Shown here: piece by piece, positions 28,751 to 38,104 of the stretch
How positions within the stretch are numbered: the stretch's first letter is position 1
Layout of the letters: the number at the start of each line of letters is the position of its first letter
Assembly (NCBI RefSeq): GCF_003943735.1
Contig: NZ_RJMV01000005.1
Coordinates: 2,295 to 66,294, forward strand
Origin: Streptococcus sanguinis
GTDB taxonomy: Bacteria; Bacillota; Bacilli; Lactobacillales; Streptococcaceae
Length of the DNA stretch: 64,000 nt
Direction: 5' to 3'
Notes under the pieces: model-generated
What the model saw: the letters and a program-made list of their open reading frames with translations, nothing else
What the model was told of the DNA's origin: nothing
The model's database searches: none
Made by a program: the position numbers and the translations under genes

Positions 28751-28798
28751 CATTTTCTCCTATTTGCAATATAAAAGTGTTGATGTCTAATCCTTATT

Positions 28799-28827
28799 AT
28801 TTTATAGTAATTTACCCCTAAAAGCAA
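28799..28827 (-). promoter_or_regulatory. Promoter of trhP2
   Basis: Minus strand TTGCTT (28822-28827), a 17-bp spacer and TAAAAT (28799-28804). Confidence 0.75.
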
Positions 28828-28931
28828 GGTTCTTTGAATTATTTTCACAATTCTAATTTCCAGATTTTTCGAATTAATTCAAAAAACATCTATTTTTTAA
28901 TCCTATTTTAGTAAATATCAATTTTGTTCTC

Positions 28932-28957
28932 AAAAAAGAACTCCTAAAAGGAGTTCT
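28932..28957 (-). terminator. Terminator of trhP1
   Basis: A 9-bp perfect stem, AGAACTCCT with AGGAGTTCT, followed by TTTTTT on the minus strand. Confidence 0.88.
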
Positions 28958-28968
28958 AGTTTAAATAT

Positions 28969-29898
28969 TTATTTTACCATATCAGGGTCATAGTCATAAA
29001 ATCCGGTATCGAGAAAACGATTTTTCGGATGCAGTTTGTGAATCGCCTCATCCAGCACAAAGGCTTGGTCTGAGCTAAACTTGCCTGCTTCAATCAAATC
29101 TCTCGCCTCTACAAAAATCTTAGCAATCTCAACAAAGTTGTGACCAGGTGTGTAGAGACCTTCCAACTTCCAGTTGCAGAAGCCATGGTCAACCAACTCT
29201 ATCAGCTTGGTCATCAAATCCAAGTCATTATTGGCAAAAATATGAGTACCATGATTGTCCTCAAAAATCGAGTAATGGCTCTGCGGATCGCTTGGTTCCG
29301 CCAGAAAGAGGTCTCGCTCCCGTGTCTTTTCATCATCAATATGAGTAAAATTATAGTAATTCTGCAAAAGAGGACGCTTGGAGTGATGGATGACACTAGC
29401 TCCGTATACCAAGACTTCAGCAGGAATTTCCAGAATTTCTGGCATCTTAAAAAGCTCAGCAGAAGGAATCTCACGCGCTAGGACAGCTTCTGAAACTCCT
29501 GCGTTCTTAGCCCAAAAGTTAATCTGACGGCTGCTGGTAACCATGGTCGAGGCATCGTAAATGGTCTTTAATTTATAACCATCGCGCTGCAGCACATAGA
29601 AAACACCAGCATCACCAACGGTAATATAATCTGCCCCAATCTCCTGCAGAAAATCAAGATAGGGCTTGATCTTATCCATCATTTCTTGATGCATGAGCGC
29701 GTTCACCGCAACGGTCAACTCTTTTCCTGCTTGGTGAACCAAGTCAGAAATTCGATTTAATTCGTCTAAATTAAAATTATGAGGTAAACGAAGGCCATAA
29801 TTTTTCTCTCCGACATAAATTCGATCGACATTCGCCTTCAAAAGTTCCTCAACTTGTTCTATACTTTCAGCTGTTGCTGTAATAATTATCTTTTTCAT
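28969..29898 (-). CDS. trhP1: U32-family tRNA 5-hydroxyuridine biosynthesis protein TrhP1 (YrrN-like)
   Basis: 309 aa from the ATG at 29898 (MKKIIITATAES), equal in length to B. subtilis YrrN. U32-like barrel with VEELLKANVDRIYVGEKNYGLRLP near 12-35 and EVLVYGASVIHHSKRPLLQNY near 164. It lacks the cysteine-rich GRCTLS/NRGGC region of the partner gene, as expected of the YrrN type. No Shine-Dalgarno precedes the ATG. The promoter sits directly against it, so a leaderless mRNA is predicted; an in-frame ATG at 29940 also lacks a ribosome site. Confidence 0.86.
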   Translation of the reverse strand: MKKIIITATAESIEQVEELLKANVDRIYVGEKNYGLRLPHNFNLDELNRISDLVHQAGKELTVAVNALMHQEMMDKIKPYLDFLQEIGADYITVGDAGVFYVLQRDGYKLKTIYDASTMVTSSRQINFWAKNAGVSEAVLAREIPSAELFKMPEILEIPAEVLVYGASVIHHSKRPLLQNYYNFTHIDDEKTRERDLFLAEPSDPQSHYSIFEDNHGTHIFANNDLDLMTKLIELVDHGFCNWKLEGLYTPGHNFVEIAKIFVEARDLIEAGKFSSDQAFVLDEAIHKLHPKNRFLDTGFYDYDPDMVK

Positions 29899-29904
29899 AA
29901 AACC

Positions 29905-29913
29905 ATTATAGCA
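29905..29913 (-). promoter_or_regulatory. Extended -10 promoter at the trhP1 start
   Basis: TGCTATAAT on the minus strand, ending 6 bases before the ATG at 29898. A start point 7 bases downstream would be the A of the ATG. No -35 box at 16-18 bp. Confidence 0.6.
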
Positions 29914-30028
29914 AAAAAATATAAAGGAGTGGTTTTTCATTCGAATTTATTCGTTTTGTAACTCTTTTGTAATATTTAAAACTGCAAAAAAATGGTAGAA
30001 TTAGAGGGTACTGTAAGGAGAGAGAATT

Positions 30029-30331
30029 ATGCACGTAAGAAAATACCAACAATATGATGACCCAACTGACTACTACTACCAAGAAATTGAATCTGAACAA
30101 ACACCACTCTATCAAGAGTACTTACCTGAAGCAGAAACGTCACCAAGATTAAGTGAACTCTTTTTCTTCTTAAATATTGCTGTTTTCTGTGTCTTGACAG
30201 TTTTGTTTAGCTTTGTATTTTTGAGTTTAAAAATGAATACATTTATGTCCTTCACTTTGGCCATTGCTTCCAGCCTGATTAGCATTCAATCTTATCGCCT
30301 GTTCGCAAAGAAACGCCAAACTAGCAAATAA
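30029..30331 (+). CDS. Small membrane protein, possibly DUF3270 family
   Basis: 100 aa with Shine-Dalgarno AAGGAGAG. A Tyr/Glu-rich cytoplasmic N-terminus (about 1-43, with QYDDPTDYYYQEI) is followed by two membrane segments (about 44-66 and 70-90) and a basic tail. It resembles a streptococcus-specific family (from memory DUF3270) with no known function. Monocistronic, followed by a terminator near 30367-30404. Confidence 0.75.
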   Translation: MHVRKYQQYDDPTDYYYQEIESEQTPLYQEYLPEAETSPRLSELFFFLNIAVFCVLTVLFSFVFLSLKMNTFMSFTLAIASSLISIQSYRLFAKKRQTSK

Positions 30332-30366
30332 ACCAACCTTGTGATTCTACGATTTTAAAATATAAG

Positions 30367-30404
30367 AAAAACCGACGACGCTTTAAGTCCTCGGTTCTTT
30401 TTTT
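30367..30404 (+). terminator. Terminator of the small membrane protein gene
   Basis: AACCGA/TCGGTT stem with a short inner stem, followed by a long T run. Confidence 0.75.
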
Positions 30405-30420
30405 CATTCTTGTAAACAAA

Positions 30421-30446
30421 GAAGACTAGCAATTTTGCTAGTCTTC
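30421..30446 (-). terminator. Terminator of the hprK-lgt operon
   Basis: A perfect 12-bp stem, GAAGACTAGCAA with TTGCTAGTCTTC, 7 bases after the YtxH-gene stop. The T tract is short. Confidence 0.75.
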
Positions 30447-30452
30447 TTTGTT

Positions 30453-30935
30453 TTATTTTTCTTCTTGACTGTCTGTTTCAACAGCCTTTTCTTCTTGTCC
30501 TTCTGTCGCTTCTTCTCCGAAGTCAATGATGATTTCTTCTGAAGATTCCTCTTCTTCCTCTTGAAAGATTACAGGCTCTTCCTCTGCAAAGCTGCTTTCT
30601 TCTTTATCAAATTTTTCTTTGATTTCGTTAAACTTATCTTGTGAGTAGTCAACGACTGACTTGGTCGTTTCTTTGACAGATTCGATGACTGTTTCAGTTG
30701 TAATCTCGCCTTTCTCAACCTTTTCTTTGGTTTGTTGAATTGCACTGACAGCTTGATTTGAAAAGTCTTTAGCGGACTGAACGACAGCTTCGTGTATATC
30801 ATCAGGATTTTCTTGATATTCCTTTACAAAGTCCCGAACCTTATCTGTCGTTTCCTTTCCTTTCTTACTGGTCAGAAAATAGGCAGCAGCTGCACCAGTA
30901 ACAGCGCCCAATAACAGTGATGAAAATTTTCCCAT
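30453..30935 (-). CDS. YtxH domain protein
   Basis: 160 aa. The N-terminal YtxH motif (GAVTGAAAAYFLTSKKGKET, near 10-29) is a short membrane-associated segment. A long charged helix follows, then a strongly acidic C-terminus (EEEEESSEE near 130). YtxH proteins are linked to general stress in Bacillus; function is unknown. It follows the DUF948 gene by 15 bp, and the pair is a recurring envelope-stress couple. Confidence 0.85.
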   Translation of the reverse strand: MGKFSSLLLGAVTGAAAAYFLTSKKGKETTDKVRDFVKEYQENPDDIHEAVVQSAKDFSNQAVSAIQQTKEKVEKGEITTETVIESVKETTKSVVDYSQDKFNEIKEKFDKEESSFAEEEPVIFQEEEEESSEEIIIDFGEEATEGQEEKAVETDSQEEK

Positions 30936-30950
30936 AATAGACCTTCTTTC

Positions 30951-31349
30951 TTATTTTTTAAACAATTTTGAAGCAAAACGCAAAGCAGATAAACCAGCTG
31001 TAGTTTTGACGGTTCCTTTACCAGCAGACACCGCTTTTTTACTCAGCGTACGCGCCTGAACGTTCAAATCTGAAACGGACTCAGACAGGTCCGCCACAGC
31101 TGTAAACAAAGGATCAATGGTTGCGACTTTTTGATTGATGTCGTCAGTTAAGACATTGACCTTGGCCAGTAAATCATTGGTTTGGTGAAGGGTCACGTTG
31201 ACATCAGAAGTCAAGACCTTGATGGTATTTTCTGTTTCATCAAGCATCTTACCAGCTTTCTCGCCCAGATTTTTGACAGTAATCGTCAAATAAATCACGA
31301 AGATAATAAGGGCAACCGCCAGTAAAGCATAAGCAATTTCAATTATCAT
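30951..31349 (-). CDS. DUF948 membrane protein
   Basis: 132 aa. One N-terminal membrane segment (about 4-24) is followed by a long amphipathic helical region with heptad-like repeats (NVTLHQTNDLLAKVNVLTDDINQ near 50-72), a DUF948 hallmark reminiscent of chemotaxis-receptor helices. Function unknown. Fourth-to-third in the hprK-lgt-DUF948-ytxH order that is conserved in streptococci. Confidence 0.87.
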   Translation of the reverse strand: MIIEIAYALLAVALIIFVIYLTITVKNLGEKAGKMLDETENTIKVLTSDVNVTLHQTNDLLAKVNVLTDDINQKVATIDPLFTAVADLSESVSDLNVQARTLSKKAVSAGKGTVKTTAGLSALRFASKLFKK

Positions 31350-31406
31350 ATTTATCTCCTTTCATCGCTGACATCTCTTATAAGAGTCAGCAGCTCTATG
31401 TATTTC

Positions 31407-32192
31407 TTATTCTTGATAATAAGGGGCTTTCTTTTTTCTTTGGTAAATGATGATGCCTATTCCTACAAAAATAAGAATCAGCGACAGCCATTGGGAAACG
31501 CGCAGACCAGCAAACATAAGACTGTCCGTCCGCATCCCCTCAATAATCATCCGACCAAATCCATACCAAATCAGATAGAAGGCGGCGATTTCTCCCTGTC
31601 TCAGCAACTTAGGCCGACGGCGGAGAACAATAATCAAGATAAAGCCAATTAGGTTCCATACAGATTCATAGAGGAACGTTGGCTGTCTGTAGCTGCCCTC
31701 GATATACATATTCTCACGAATAAAACTAGGCAGATAGTTCAAACTCTTAACTGCCGCACCGTAGGCCTCATGGTTGGCAAAATTTCCCCAGCGCCCAATA
31801 CTCTGAGCAATCATCACACTTGGTGCTGCGATATCTAGAAAATCGACTGGGTGAATCAACCTTCTCCGACAGAAGAAATAGAGAACGATGGCACCAGCTA
31901 TCAGCCCACCGTAAATGGCAATCCCGGCTATTCCGCCATTCCAAAAATCAATGATTTTTATCAGATTCTTACCGTAATAATCCCATTCGAATGCCACGTA
32001 ATAAAGTCGGGCACCCACAATGGCTACGGGAAAAGCTACTAGGATAAAATCCAAAATATCATCAGGAATAATCTTCCGACGCGGAGCCTCTTTCATGGCT
32101 AGATAGACGGCCAAGACCAAGCCTGTGACAATACAGATGGCATACCAGCGAATACTGATAGGCCCAAGTTGGATAGCTACTGGATCAATCAT
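31407..32192 (-). CDS. lgt: Prolipoprotein diacylglyceryl transferase
   Basis: 261 aa, about seven membrane segments. Lgt moves diacylglycerol from phosphatidylglycerol to the lipobox cysteine of prolipoproteins. The Lgt signature [13 protein letters not shown] lies near 132-144 and the PTFLYES region near 172. It overlaps the hprK 3' end by 8 bp, so it is translated with it. Its substrates in this window include the lipoprotein at 55.7 kb. Confidence 0.96.
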   Translation of the reverse strand: MIDPVAIQLGPISIRWYAICIVTGLVLAVYLAMKEAPRRKIIPDDILDFILVAFPVAIVGARLYYVAFEWDYYGKNLIKIIDFWNGGIAGIAIYGGLIAGAIVLYFFCRRRLIHPVDFLDIAAPSVMIAQSIGRWGNFANHEAYGAAVKSLNYLPSFIRENMYIEGSYRQPTFLYESVWNLIGFILIIVLRRRPKLLRQGEIAAFYLIWYGFGRMIIEGMRTDSLMFAGLRVSQWLSLILIFVGIGIIIYQRKKKAPYYQE

Positions 32193-33120
32193 GTTTCACC
32201 TCATTTCGGCTAATTAAATCAGTGAGGCGTTCTTCAAAGATCTTGGTAGCATCATAGCCCATTTGCTTAGCTCGATAGTTCATCGCTGCAGCCTCAATCA
32301 CGACTGAGATATTGCGACCAGTCTTTACAGGAATCCGAATACGTGGAATTCTGACACCGGCAACCTCCAGCTCCTCTGTATCATTACCTAGACGGTCAAA
32401 AGTTTTTTGAGTATCGTAATTCTCCAAATAGACAGCTATCTGAACTTGAGAAGAATCTTTTACTGCACTGGCTCCGTATAAGCTCATGACATCGATGATA
32501 CCAACACCACGAATTTCCAATAGGTGGCGCAGGATTTCAGCCGGTTCTCCCCAAAGGGTCACTTCATCCTTGGCATAGATATCCACTCGATCGTCCGCAA
32601 CCAAACGATGGCCACGCTTAACCAACTCAAGCCCTGTTTCACTTTTACCAATTCCACTGTCTCCTTGGATGAGAACTCCCATGCCATAGATATCCATCAG
32701 GACCCCATGGACACTGGTTCTCTCAGCTAGCCGGGAATCAAGATAACTGGAAATTTCTCCAGACAAGCGACTGGTGGAGGTTTTGCTTCTAAGAATAGCA
32801 ACCTGCTTCTCATCAGCCGCATCAATCATTTCTTTAGGAATCTCTAAATTTCGAGCAATGATAACCACCGGCGTCTCAGGCTGGAACATTTTCAGCAGTA
32901 CTTGATGGCGATTATGAGAGCTCATCTTCATCAGATAAGACCACTCTTTCATCCCAATCAGTTGTATCCGCTCGGGTGTATAAAAATCAAAATATCCAGT
33001 CATTTCAAGTCCAGGCCGAGAAATATCTGAAGTTTTAATTTCTTTCTCCAGTAAAACTTTATCTCCGTACTCCTGAGACAGACGAGACATTTTTAAGAGG
33101 TCTTTGACCTTTACTGACAT
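32185..33120 (-). CDS. hprK: HPr kinase/phosphorylase
   Basis: 311 aa. It phosphorylates HPr at Ser46 in response to glycolytic intermediates, creating the co-repressor for CcpA (encoded at 62 kb). Walker A GDSGIGKS is at 153-160, the DDRVDIYA region near 177 and the signature [11 protein letters not shown] near 203-213. First gene of the operon, with Shine-Dalgarno GGGAG and an extended -10 promoter (TTTGCTATAAT) at 33151-33156. Confidence 0.97.
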   Translation of the reverse strand: MSVKVKDLLKMSRLSQEYGDKVLLEKEIKTSDISRPGLEMTGYFDFYTPERIQLIGMKEWSYLMKMSSHNRHQVLLKMFQPETPVVIIARNLEIPKEMIDAADEKQVAILRSKTSTSRLSGEISSYLDSRLAERTSVHGVLMDIYGMGVLIQGDSGIGKSETGLELVKRGHRLVADDRVDIYAKDEVTLWGEPAEILRHLLEIRGVGIIDVMSLYGASAVKDSSQVQIAVYLENYDTQKTFDRLGNDTEELEVAGVRIPRIRIPVKTGRNISVVIEAAAMNYRAKQMGYDATKIFEERLTDLISRNEVKHD

Positions 33121-33150
33121 TGTCTTCTCCCTTCAAATTTGTCTGCTTCT

Positions 33151-33156
33151 ATTATA
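33151..33156 (-). promoter_or_regulatory. Extended -10 promoter of hprK
   Basis: TGCTATAAT on the minus strand, 31 bases upstream of the hprK ATG, leaving a short leader with GGGAG. Confidence 0.65.
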
Positions 33157-33258
33157 GCAAATTTTTACCTCAAAAGAATCTTTAAGATTGATTTTAGGTC
33201 GAAAAAATATTTTGATTTAAATCAACTTTTTAGTGAAAATAGAAAAACAGCCGCGACA

Positions 33259-33750
33259 TCAATCAATCAGGCTACTGAGAATTTTCTTTTGGTTCTTAAA
33301 ACAAGGATGGTTTTCTACAAAGGCCGGGACCTCTTTCAGGGGTAACCAGACATGGGCATCTGTTTCGCCTTCCTGATAGCGGACTTGACTCTTATCGCCA
33401 GACACAAGCACTTCATAATAGTCGAAATGGCACTGGTCTTTGATAGAGCACACCTGCTCCAAAAGCCTGATGCTGTCAGGAACCAGGCCTGTTTCTTCTT
33501 CTAATTCACGCAGGGCGGCTGTCTGACTATCCTCTCCTGCCAGCACACTGCCTCCCGCTCCGAACTCATAGTAGCCAGGATAGAGACTTTTATTGGCTGA
33601 CCGTCGCATAAATAAAATATCGCCATCCTGATGGCGAACCAAGACATTGACACAGAGATGAAACTGTCCTTCAGGAATTTTGTCTCCTCGAACCAGGAGA
33701 TGAGGGAGTTGATTTCGATTTAAGTCATAGGCATTCCAAAATTCTGTCAT
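33259..33750 (-). CDS. NUDIX hydrolase
   Basis: 163 aa. The full Nudix box GX5EX7REUXEEXGU is visible as GSVLAGE ... RELEEETGL near 67-89. It hydrolyses a nucleoside-diphosphate-linked or similar substrate using Mg2+. The N-terminus (WNAYDLNRNQLPHLLVRG) resembles the isopentenyl-diphosphate isomerase-like YfcD branch. Substrate unknown. Probably monocistronic. Confidence 0.9.
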   Translation of the reverse strand: MTEFWNAYDLNRNQLPHLLVRGDKIPEGQFHLCVNVLVRHQDGDILFMRRSANKSLYPGYYEFGAGGSVLAGEDSQTAALRELEEETGLVPDSIRLLEQVCSIKDQCHFDYYEVLVSGDKSQVRYQEGETDAHVWLPLKEVPAFVENHPCFKNQKKILSSLID

Positions 33751-33797
33751 ATTTCCTCCTTGGATGAATGCTTAGGATTTTGTTAAATTTGTAAGGT

Positions 33798-34247
33798 TCA
33801 GTCTATTTCACTCTGACCATTTTCAGTTTGAGACATAGCTCGCTTTTTATAGTTAGAAAGGTTTATTGAATGAGCTATAGAGAATACGATTGTATTTGAA
33901 ACTAGCATACCAAAAATATAAAATAGGCTGCTAGGAAGGGAGTTTATAATTATTTGGAAACCTCCAACAAAACCATAAATTATGAGAGTTAGAACTGGCA
34001 GAAATAAGATAGATGTAAGTCCTACTAAACGCTTTGAGCTTTGCTCTGGGGATAATACTTTCCAGAAAAAGAAGAAATTCCATAGACCAAATGGAAAAGC
34101 TAGAATACCTATAAAGAAAACAAAAAAGAGAGCATATCCTCCTGCCACCATGCCCGCTGCAAAAATAAAAACTAGATGTAGAATTAAACTAATAATCAAA
34201 TACAGGAAAAATTTCCACAAATACACCGGTAAAGAAAATTGTTTCAT
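33798..34247 (-). CDS. Membrane protein of unknown function, paralogue B
   Basis: 149 aa, four predicted membrane segments, with a polar C-terminal tail (YKKRAMSQTENGQSEID). It shares layout and scattered identities with the gene directly upstream (MK-FS start, KF-LY, NFFFF, position of four helices), so the two are tandem paralogues. No family recognised. The 12-bp gap and common strand indicate co-transcription. Confidence 0.7.
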   Translation of the reverse strand: MKQFSLPVYLWKFFLYLIISLILHLVFIFAAGMVAGGYALFFVFFIGILAFPFGLWNFFFFWKVLSPEQSSKRLVGLTSILFLPVLTLIIYGFVGGFQIIINSLPSSLFYIFGMLVSNTIVFSIAHSINLSNYKKRAMSQTENGQSEID

Positions 34248-34259
34248 AATGCTGCCTTT

Positions 34260-34748
34260 CTAATTTTCAAAATGATCTGATAAATCAAGTGACTCACTCT
34301 TTTCCATTTGTTTAGCCATATGTAGCTGCTCACGTGCTTTTTTGATAGAATAGGCAAAGAAATAGAGAAACGTATTAACCAGAAGAATAATGAAGAATAT
34401 TGGAATCATGCTCTTAAGGCTATTGAGCCAATTACTTAGACCAGCTGCATGAGAACTATTCAAAAAGAAAACAGAAACTGCAATAAAAAGCGGATGCATA
34501 AAAATAGAAAGTAGCAAAACACTTTTTTTCAGAGATTGACTAGTTGGCGGTGTAAACAGAAAGAAGAAAAAATTCAAAAAGCCATAGCCAAAAATCATCA
34601 TCCCTAGAAAAGACATTGTCAAACTAGTGCCGTAATTAGACTTAAGGAGAAAAGCCAGAAGACCAAGCCCTCCAAAACTAACAATAAATGACAGAATAAT
34701 ATAAAGCAAGAACTTGAGTGCATACCATATGATTGAAAATTTTTTCAT
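34260..34748 (-). CDS. Membrane protein of unknown function, paralogue A
   Basis: 162 aa, four predicted membrane segments (about 10-33, 42-63, 78-95, 110-131) and a charged C-terminal tail (KKAREQLHMAKQMEKSE). Shine-Dalgarno GAGGAGAG about 10 bases upstream. It has no visible promoter of its own: a hairpin terminator (34776-34798) separates it from the pspC gene, so expression probably depends on readthrough. No family recognised. Confidence 0.7.
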   Translation of the reverse strand: MKKFSIIWYALKFLLYIILSFIVSFGGLGLLAFLLKSNYGTSLTMSFLGMMIFGYGFLNFFFFLFTPPTSQSLKKSVLLLSIFMHPLFIAVSVFFLNSSHAAGLSNWLNSLKSMIPIFFIILLVNTFLYFFAYSIKKAREQLHMAKQMEKSESLDLSDHFEN

Positions 34749-34775
34749 AAAATCATTCTCTCCTCTTCATCTAGT

Positions 34776-34798
34776 AAAAAATCGGGAGTGCATCCCGA
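34776..34798 (-). terminator. Intercistronic terminator after the PspC gene
   Basis: Minus strand TCGGGA, 5-base loop, TCCCGA, then TTTTTT. It lies only 28 bases before paralogue A. Confidence 0.85.
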
Positions 34799-34819
34799 AA
34801 TTTTCTATTTTATTAAGAA

Positions 34820-35095
34820 TTACCAAAACCATCCGTCTTTATCGTCTTTGATAGCTTCCGCTTCTTTTCGTTTGCGTGGGCCAGTTCCGTACATTTCTTC
34901 TTCTATGTCTTCTTTATAGGGCATAACCATAGCCAGCAGGATATAGATGAGAATTCCCAAGCCGAAATTGACCACAGTAAAGATAATAAAGAGGAAGCGC
35001 ACCAGGCTCAGATCAAAATCAAACTTATCAGACAGACCGGACAAGACACCGGAAATCAGTCGATTCTTTTTCAACTTATAGAATTTCACGTTCAT
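34820..35095 (-). CDS. PspC domain envelope-stress protein
   Basis: 91 aa from the ATG at 35095, with GAGG 8 bases upstream; an earlier in-frame start overlaps the promoter leader. The PspC domain is FYKLKKNRLISGVLSGLSDKF near 4-24, followed by one membrane segment (about 32-58) and a charged tail ending KDDKDGWFW. PspC proteins sense membrane stress (LiaS/LiaR-linked in Gram-positives). A -10 TGGTAGAAT lies about 20 bases upstream. Confidence 0.88.
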   Translation of the reverse strand: MNVKFYKLKKNRLISGVLSGLSDKFDFDLSLVRFLFIIFTVVNFGLGILIYILLAMVMPYKEDIEEEMYGTGPRKRKEAEAIKDDKDGWFW

Positions 35096-35193
35096 GATAG
35101 AGACCTCAATGATCATATTTACTTTATTCTACCACATTTCATGAAAAAACAATCGGGCCAAAGTCTGATTGTGCCTTAGAAAATTCATTCTTT

Positions 35194-35222
35194 AAAAAAG
35201 AGAGTTCTTCAATGAACTCTCT
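35194..35222 (-). terminator. Terminator of the tex-sprT operon
   Basis: A 9-bp stem, AGAGAGTTC with GAACTCTCT, followed by TTTTTT on the minus strand. Confidence 0.88.
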
Positions 35223-35231
35223 TACTAATTA

Positions 35232-35669
35232 TCAAGCATTCTCCGACAAACGAAGCTTGCCCATACAGCGTCCGCAACGGTATTTTTGAAGATTGACTCT
35301 GCGTCTGCGACGGATAAGTGCTCCGCAGCTCAGACATTCATAGATGAGAAAAGATTGCGAGTCGGACAATGATGGAGCGTAGCGCAGACCATCAACTCGC
35401 TTGAGCAGGTCTTTAAAATCTCTATCCTCATGGCGGTATCCTTTGCCCTGATAATAGAGGTGATAGTGGGCCAGCTCATGGCGGACAATTTTTCGAAAGG
35501 TCTCCAGCCCAAAAGTTTCATAGATTTTTGGGTTAAAATCCAGATGTCCGTCTTTAGGAAAGAAGCGTCCCCCTGTAGTACGGAGACGCTTGTTCCAATA
35601 AGCTTGGTGGCGGAATTCCCAGCCAAAATCTTCAGCTGAAACCCGCTTGACATAGTTAGTTAGATTCAT
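35232..35669 (-). CDS. SprT-family zinc metalloprotein
   Basis: 145 aa. The [14 protein letters not shown] motif near 63-76 is the HExxH metalloprotease site, and the C-terminal ribbon has CLSC near 113 and CGRC near 132. SprT-like proteins are putative metallopeptidases; bacterial substrates are unknown. It overlaps the tex 3' end by 14 bp, so it is coupled to tex. Confidence 0.92.
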   Translation of the reverse strand: MNLTNYVKRVSAEDFGWEFRHQAYWNKRLRTTGGRFFPKDGHLDFNPKIYETFGLETFRKIVRHELAHYHLYYQGKGYRHEDRDFKDLLKRVDGLRYAPSLSDSQSFLIYECLSCGALIRRRRRVNLQKYRCGRCMGKLRLSENA

Positions 35670-37788
35670 TTGGTGCTATTAGAGAGAGGTTGACCTTCTC
35701 CCGCTCCACATCCAGTTTATCCACCCAGACTGTGACTAAGTCACCAACTGATAGAACCTGACTAGGATGCTTGATATAGTCTGTGCTCAGCTTGGAGATA
35801 TGAATAAGACCGTCTTCGTGGATACCGATATCCACAAAGGCTCCGAAATCGACAACATTCCGGACGACACCTTCCAGCTTTTGACCGATGCGCAGGTCCT
35901 TGATATCCAAGACATCCTGCCTCAGAACTGGCGCGTCAAAGGAATCACGCAAATCCCGGCCAGGCTTGAGCAGATCCGCAATAATATCTTTTAGGGTTTC
36001 TTCTCCCAAGCCTAGCTCTGCAGCCAAACTAGCAGTCTGCACTGCTTTTAATTTGGCTTGGGCTGATTCATCCAAACTGCTAATTTCCAGACGCTTAAAG
36101 AGCTCCTCCACCGCCTTATAAGACTCTGGGTGAACGCCCGTATTGTCTAGCAGGTTATCACTTTCAGGAATACGCAGGAAGCCGGCTGCCTGTTCAAAAG
36201 CCTTTGCGCCCAGACGCGGCACTTTCTTGATGGCTTCGCGAGACCGAATCAAACCTTCCGTTTCCCGGTACTTAACAATATTTTCTGAAATAGTCTTATT
36301 GAGACCAGCTACATGAGCCAGCAAGGCAGGACTGGCGGTGTTAATGTTAACTCCGACCTGGTTGACCACTGTATCAACGACAAAGTCCAGACTTTCGGAT
36401 AGTTTTTTCTGGCTAACATCATGCTGGTACTGACCAACCCCGATAGACTTAGGATCAATCTTAACAAGCTCTGCCAAAGGATCCTGCAGACGGCGGGCTA
36501 TGGAAATAGCTGAGCGCTTTTCAACAGTCAGATCTGGAAACTCATATCGAGCCAGTTCACTAGCAGAGTAGACAGATGCTCCGCTCTCATTGACGATGAC
36601 ATAGCTGACATTCGGATGAGATTTCAAAACTTCTGCTACAAATGCTTCGCTTTCTCGGCTGGCAGTTCCGTTTCCGATGGCAATGATTTCCACGCCAAAC
36701 TGCTCAATCAGCTCTGATAACTCTTTCTTAGATGCTTCAATCTGAGCTGGCTTTGCTGGCGCTACTGGATAGATAACATGATTCGTTAGCATCTTGCCTG
36801 TCGCATCAACAACAGCTAGCTTGGCTCCTGTCCGAAAGGCTGGGTCAAAGCCCAGTACTACGCGGCCTTTGAGAGGAGCGATTAGGAGGAGGTGGCGGAG
36901 ATTCTCTGAGAAGAGCTGGATTGCTCCATCCTCAGCAGCCTCAGTCAGCTCGGTTCGAATACGACGCTCCATGGCTGGAATGATTTTCTTTTTAACCGCT
37001 TGCTGGATAGCTTCAATAATATAGGCATTTTTCACCTTGAAACGTACTTCAAAGAAGCGCAGAATTTTCTCAAGATTGTGCTCAAAACCAACCTTGAGAA
37101 TACCTAGCTTCTCACCACGGTTAAGGGCCAGTGTTCGGTAGCCCTGCATGGTCGCTACTTTTTCAGAAAAATCATAATAAATCTGGAAGACCTGCTTTTC
37201 ATCCAAATCACCATCTTTGAGACTGGATACGATAGAAGAATTTGTCTGCATCTCGTGGTAGGTCCAAGCCCGTAACTTGGTGTCTTCGGAAATCGCTTCA
37301 GTCAGAATATCCACTGCTCCTGCTAGAGCAGCTTCTGCTGTCGGAAAGGCTTCACTAGTCAGTTTCTCAGCTTCTTCCTGCAAGTTAGCCGCATCCTGTA
37401 GGATTAGGCGGGCCAAAGGAAAGAGACCTGCTTCACGGGCAATTGTAGCCTTGGTACGGCGTTTCTCCTTATAAGGCAGATAAAGTTCTTCCACATCAGC
37501 CAGCTTTTCAGCAGCCTCAATCTCAGAGCGCAACGCATCCGTTAGTTTTCCCTGCTCCTCAATCTTAGCTAAGACCGTCGCTTTACGCTCTGCCAAGGCA
37601 GTCATGCTCTTATCTAAGTCAATGATTGCCTTAATTTCGACCTCATCCAGATTTCCTGTCATTTCCTTACGGTAACGAGCAATAAAAGGAATTGTATTTC
37701 CCTCAGCGGTCAGATCTAGAACCTGTGATACTTGGCTTTCTTTAAGGCCCAATTTCTGGGCAATTTTTTCAATATTTATATTTTCCAT
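35656..37788 (-). CDS. tex: Tex family RNA-binding transcription accessory protein
   Basis: 710 aa, full length. Tex-N helical domain (about 5-190), YqgF/RNase H-like domain near 320-450 ([17 protein letters not shown]), helix-hairpin-helix region near 490-560 ([17 protein letters not shown]) and C-terminal S1 domain near 640-705. It binds nucleic acid and associates with RNA polymerase. In pneumococcus it affects toxin expression and growth. First gene of the tex-sprT operon, divergent from the 45-aa gene. Confidence 0.95.
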   Translation of the reverse strand: MENINIEKIAQKLGLKESQVSQVLDLTAEGNTIPFIARYRKEMTGNLDEVEIKAIIDLDKSMTALAERKATVLAKIEEQGKLTDALRSEIEAAEKLADVEELYLPYKEKRRTKATIAREAGLFPLARLILQDAANLQEEAEKLTSEAFPTAEAALAGAVDILTEAISEDTKLRAWTYHEMQTNSSIVSSLKDGDLDEKQVFQIYYDFSEKVATMQGYRTLALNRGEKLGILKVGFEHNLEKILRFFEVRFKVKNAYIIEAIQQAVKKKIIPAMERRIRTELTEAAEDGAIQLFSENLRHLLLIAPLKGRVVLGFDPAFRTGAKLAVVDATGKMLTNHVIYPVAPAKPAQIEASKKELSELIEQFGVEIIAIGNGTASRESEAFVAEVLKSHPNVSYVIVNESGASVYSASELARYEFPDLTVEKRSAISIARRLQDPLAELVKIDPKSIGVGQYQHDVSQKKLSESLDFVVDTVVNQVGVNINTASPALLAHVAGLNKTISENIVKYRETEGLIRSREAIKKVPRLGAKAFEQAAGFLRIPESDNLLDNTGVHPESYKAVEELFKRLEISSLDESAQAKLKAVQTASLAAELGLGEETLKDIIADLLKPGRDLRDSFDAPVLRQDVLDIKDLRIGQKLEGVVRNVVDFGAFVDIGIHEDGLIHISKLSTDYIKHPSQVLSVGDLVTVWVDKLDVEREKVNLSLIAPNESN

Positions 37789-37966
37789 AACAATCCTATT
37801 ATATCACAAGTGCTTTGAAAGATAGGCTATTTTAGAACTATTTAGTACTATTTGTACAAAAAAATTTAGGGTAAATTAACGACAAAGGGTCTCTTATGTC
37901 TCAAAATTTCATTTTTTGATAATTGGTAGTATAATAGAATTATTATTTTAGAAATGAGGTGCCTTT

Positions 37967-38104
37967 ATGGCTGTTAAATTTACTAGATCAGATGATTTGG
38001 ACAAAATGTTCGAGGAATTTGCGACCCTGCCCAAGATGGAAAAGGTAGAGTTCCCTGAGGAAGACAAGAAAAAATCTAAAAATGAGAAGGATAAGAAAGA
38101 ATGA
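37967..38104 (+). CDS. SPJ_0845-family small protein (45 aa)
   Basis: Shine-Dalgarno GAGGTG, ATG at 37967. The sequence begins MAVKFTRSDDLDKMFEEFATL and ends in a Lys/Glu-rich tail (DKKKSKNEKDKKE). It matches a named streptococcal small-protein family with no known function. No membrane segment. Its stop overlaps the start of the permease gene (ATGA, 38101-38104), so the two are translationally coupled. A -10 TATAAT lies at 37930-37935. Confidence 0.8.
   Translation: MAVKFTRSDDLDKMFEEFATLPKMEKVEFPEEDKKKSKNEKDKKE

Noticed and set aside
27464..29898. Possible secreted collagenase-type proteases (U32 annotation)
   Set aside because: No signal peptides; length and layout match the YrrN/YrrO tRNA-hydroxylation pair instead.
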